Below, piece after piece: positions 62,441 to 64,000 of a stretch of DNA of 64,000 nt. The translations under genes and the position numbers were made by a program. How positions within the stretch are numbered: position 1 is the first letter of the stretch; every line of letters begins with the position of its first letter. Origin of the DNA: Chaetoderma sp. LZ-2023a (Eukaryota > Mollusca > Caudofoveata > Chaetodermatida > Chaetodermatidae); contig CM067373.1 of the NCBI GenBank assembly GCA_034401795.1, positions 37,421,443-37,485,442 of the forward strand. The letters are read 5' to 3'. Under the pieces are notes generated by a model. It worked only from the letters and a program-made list of their open reading frames with translations. It searched no databases and was not told the origin of the DNA.

Positions 62441-63060
62441 TAATGGCCAGATGAGCTAAGCAGAACCCAATTGTTAATCTGTATTTTATACAAATATTAC
62501 AATGACCTTGATCTCAATATCATTGTACTTCATCCACTTGATATAGGTAAACATGTGACTAAGTTAAATTCAAGTAGAGTGAATCAATCCTGAGATATAA
62601 GACAATATGTGTAGCTAAACCAAAAATGTAACCAAAAAGAAGTTTTATACCAAGGTGACAGGTAACTCTAGATTTAACCTCATGGCATCAATAGGATTGT
62701 GCTGCATCTAGTTGATGTATGTAATCATGTGTCCAAGTTTAGTCACAATAAGCTGCACTAATACTTAGATATCAAATGATATGTTGAACAAAACCAACAA
62801 GACGGCATATCCCGCCCCACCGCCTCCACCCCACCACACCCGGATCCAAACATTTCAGATAAACATATAGTAACATCAAGAGTTGACATAACACTAGTTG
62901 TAAAGGACAATATTTTAGAAAAACTAATCAATGAAAAATGGAATTCTGATGGAATATATCGCGTGACGAAGCATCGATTCAAAATTCTTCACGATCAGGC
63001 ACGAACAAGATAATTTTGATGAATTTTAAGTAGTTCAGGGGAGATAATTCTGGAGAATAT
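62441..63060. other. No gene; weak D/E-like wording
   Basis: Phrases such as CAATATCATTGTACTTCATC and AGTTGATGTATGTAATCATG repeat loosely. Nothing coding is seen. Confidence 0.4.
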
Positions 63061-63435
63061 CGATAGATTTTATCGAAACAAGAGCCATTGCACTGCGTAT
63101 TGAAGTAATAGGAACAGTGAAAAAAATTGTGCGCATAGCTTCAAAACTCTTGAAGACCTGGCCCAAAAAAGAAAATTGTGATAAATTTTACGTGTCTTGG
63201 GGGAAATAACTCAGGCAAATATGGAAGGATTTTGCCGAAAAAGGCACATGCACATCTTCATGTGGTACTGGTAACATCTACCAACTTTCACTGGAATCGC
63301 AACTAAATTGTAGGAGTTGTGTTGACAAGAAATGATTACAGACAAACATGACAAATGTACAGACAGATGAACGGATGGACAAATAGACTGACAGAGATGG
63401 TGATCGCTGTATAACCCAAACAGTAGTAACAACAA
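63061..63435 (+). repeat. ACAAGAG-type element with H-like monomers
   Basis: ACAAGAGCCATTGCACTGCG at about 63079, then GGGGAAATAACTCAGGCAAA as in repeat H, and a tail of CAGACAGATGAACGGATGGA. Confidence 0.6.
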
Positions 63436-63439
63436 GAAT

Positions 63440-64000
63440 TCGGCGGAATTAAATGTCTCGCCTGTCTCCTGTTTGTCACAGTGGCATTGCCCTTTGACCT
63501 TGTGACCTCTGTGTTATCATGCCGCTTCCTAACATTCTAGGCTACCATATATTCAAGTTTAGTTCCATTAAGATTAACCAATCCTGAAATATAAATGATT
63601 TGCTGAATGGAAAAAGCAGAGTTCAAATAGCAATATTAGAATGGCCTTGACCTGTGTCCTGGTGACCTCCATGTCACCATCCTGTATCCTCTTGGCATAA
63701 GCAACCATGTACCCAAGTTGTGTTCCATTTGGGTTAAGCAATCCCGAAATATAATTTGCTACGCCTAAAAACTGAACATTGAAAAGTAACAAAGTTTTGT
63801 AGAAGTCAGAATGACCTTGACTTTCAACGTTAATCAATCATGAAATATAAGCTGAGAAGTTTTGTCAAACGCAAAAACTTAATGTTGAAATAACAGATTT
63901 CTGTATCAAGGTCACGTATTAACAAAGATTATACTGTGACCTTTGACCCCATAACCGTGACCTCATGATGTCTGCATCAGCATGCTGCTTCCGTTAAATG
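63440..64000 (-). repeat. Repeat D, third locus (inverted, at least 3 units)
   Basis: On the minus strand it has TTTCAGGATTGGTTAATC near 63595 and TTTCGGGATTGCTTAACC near 63755, with GGTCAAGGTCA phrases between. It runs off the window edge. Confidence 0.75.

Overview
The window is animal nuclear DNA: GT-AG introns, short phased exons, large repeat-filled introns and no bacterial gene organisation. The repeat set (elements opening with ACAAGAG plus a small hairpin, a SINE with a central motif I associate with mollusc SINEs, a DIRS element, foldback MITE-like elements) suggests a marine mollusc, probably a bivalve. That taxonomic call is inference. The protein-level calls below rest on reading translations and remembered family motifs; no search was run.

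The backbone is one minus-strand gene, the 3' part of BIRC6 (BRUCE/Apollon), the giant IAP-type E2/E3 ubiquitin ligase. Thirteen exons between 59035 and 17775 join in one consistent frame (2750 nt, about 916 residues). All twelve introns are GT-AG and the phases match. The exons carry the conserved C-terminal region, the UBC (E2) fold with its catalytic cysteine (codon 24433-24435), and the C-terminal tail with the stop. Upstream exons lie beyond 59035, outside the window. At the left edge a separate plus-strand terminal exon (1404-1656) resembles the cysteine-containing C-terminus of LRRC58-like leucine-rich-repeat proteins.

The rest is intronic or intergenic repeat DNA. Coding mobile elements are: (i) a near full-length but mutated DIRS-type tyrosine-recombinase retrotransposon at 51316-57963, with inverted terminal repeats and an internal complementary region; (ii) a Tc1/mariner element (48122-49582) flanked by TA, with a dead transposase; (iii) a disrupted gene of an uncharacterised PIN/FEN-like nuclease family with a Cys-rich tail (34763-36890), flanked by roughly 150-bp inverted repeats (34266-34414 and 37256-37407), so probably the cargo of an undescribed DNA transposon.

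Non-coding repeats include eight C elements (1-2.5 kb arrays of 155-bp or about 200/620-bp monomers with shared hairpin ends), about fourteen 200-240-bp foldback elements (family A), about sixteen copies of a short palindrome (family B), several other foldbacks, a SINE, and minisatellites with 37-, 37-, 33- and 45-bp units. The most interesting pattern is that several repeat families unrelated in sequence share one plan: ACAAGAG, a 6-bp hairpin, monomer arrays, and a GACAGACGGACG-like tail. This hints at a common amplification mechanism.
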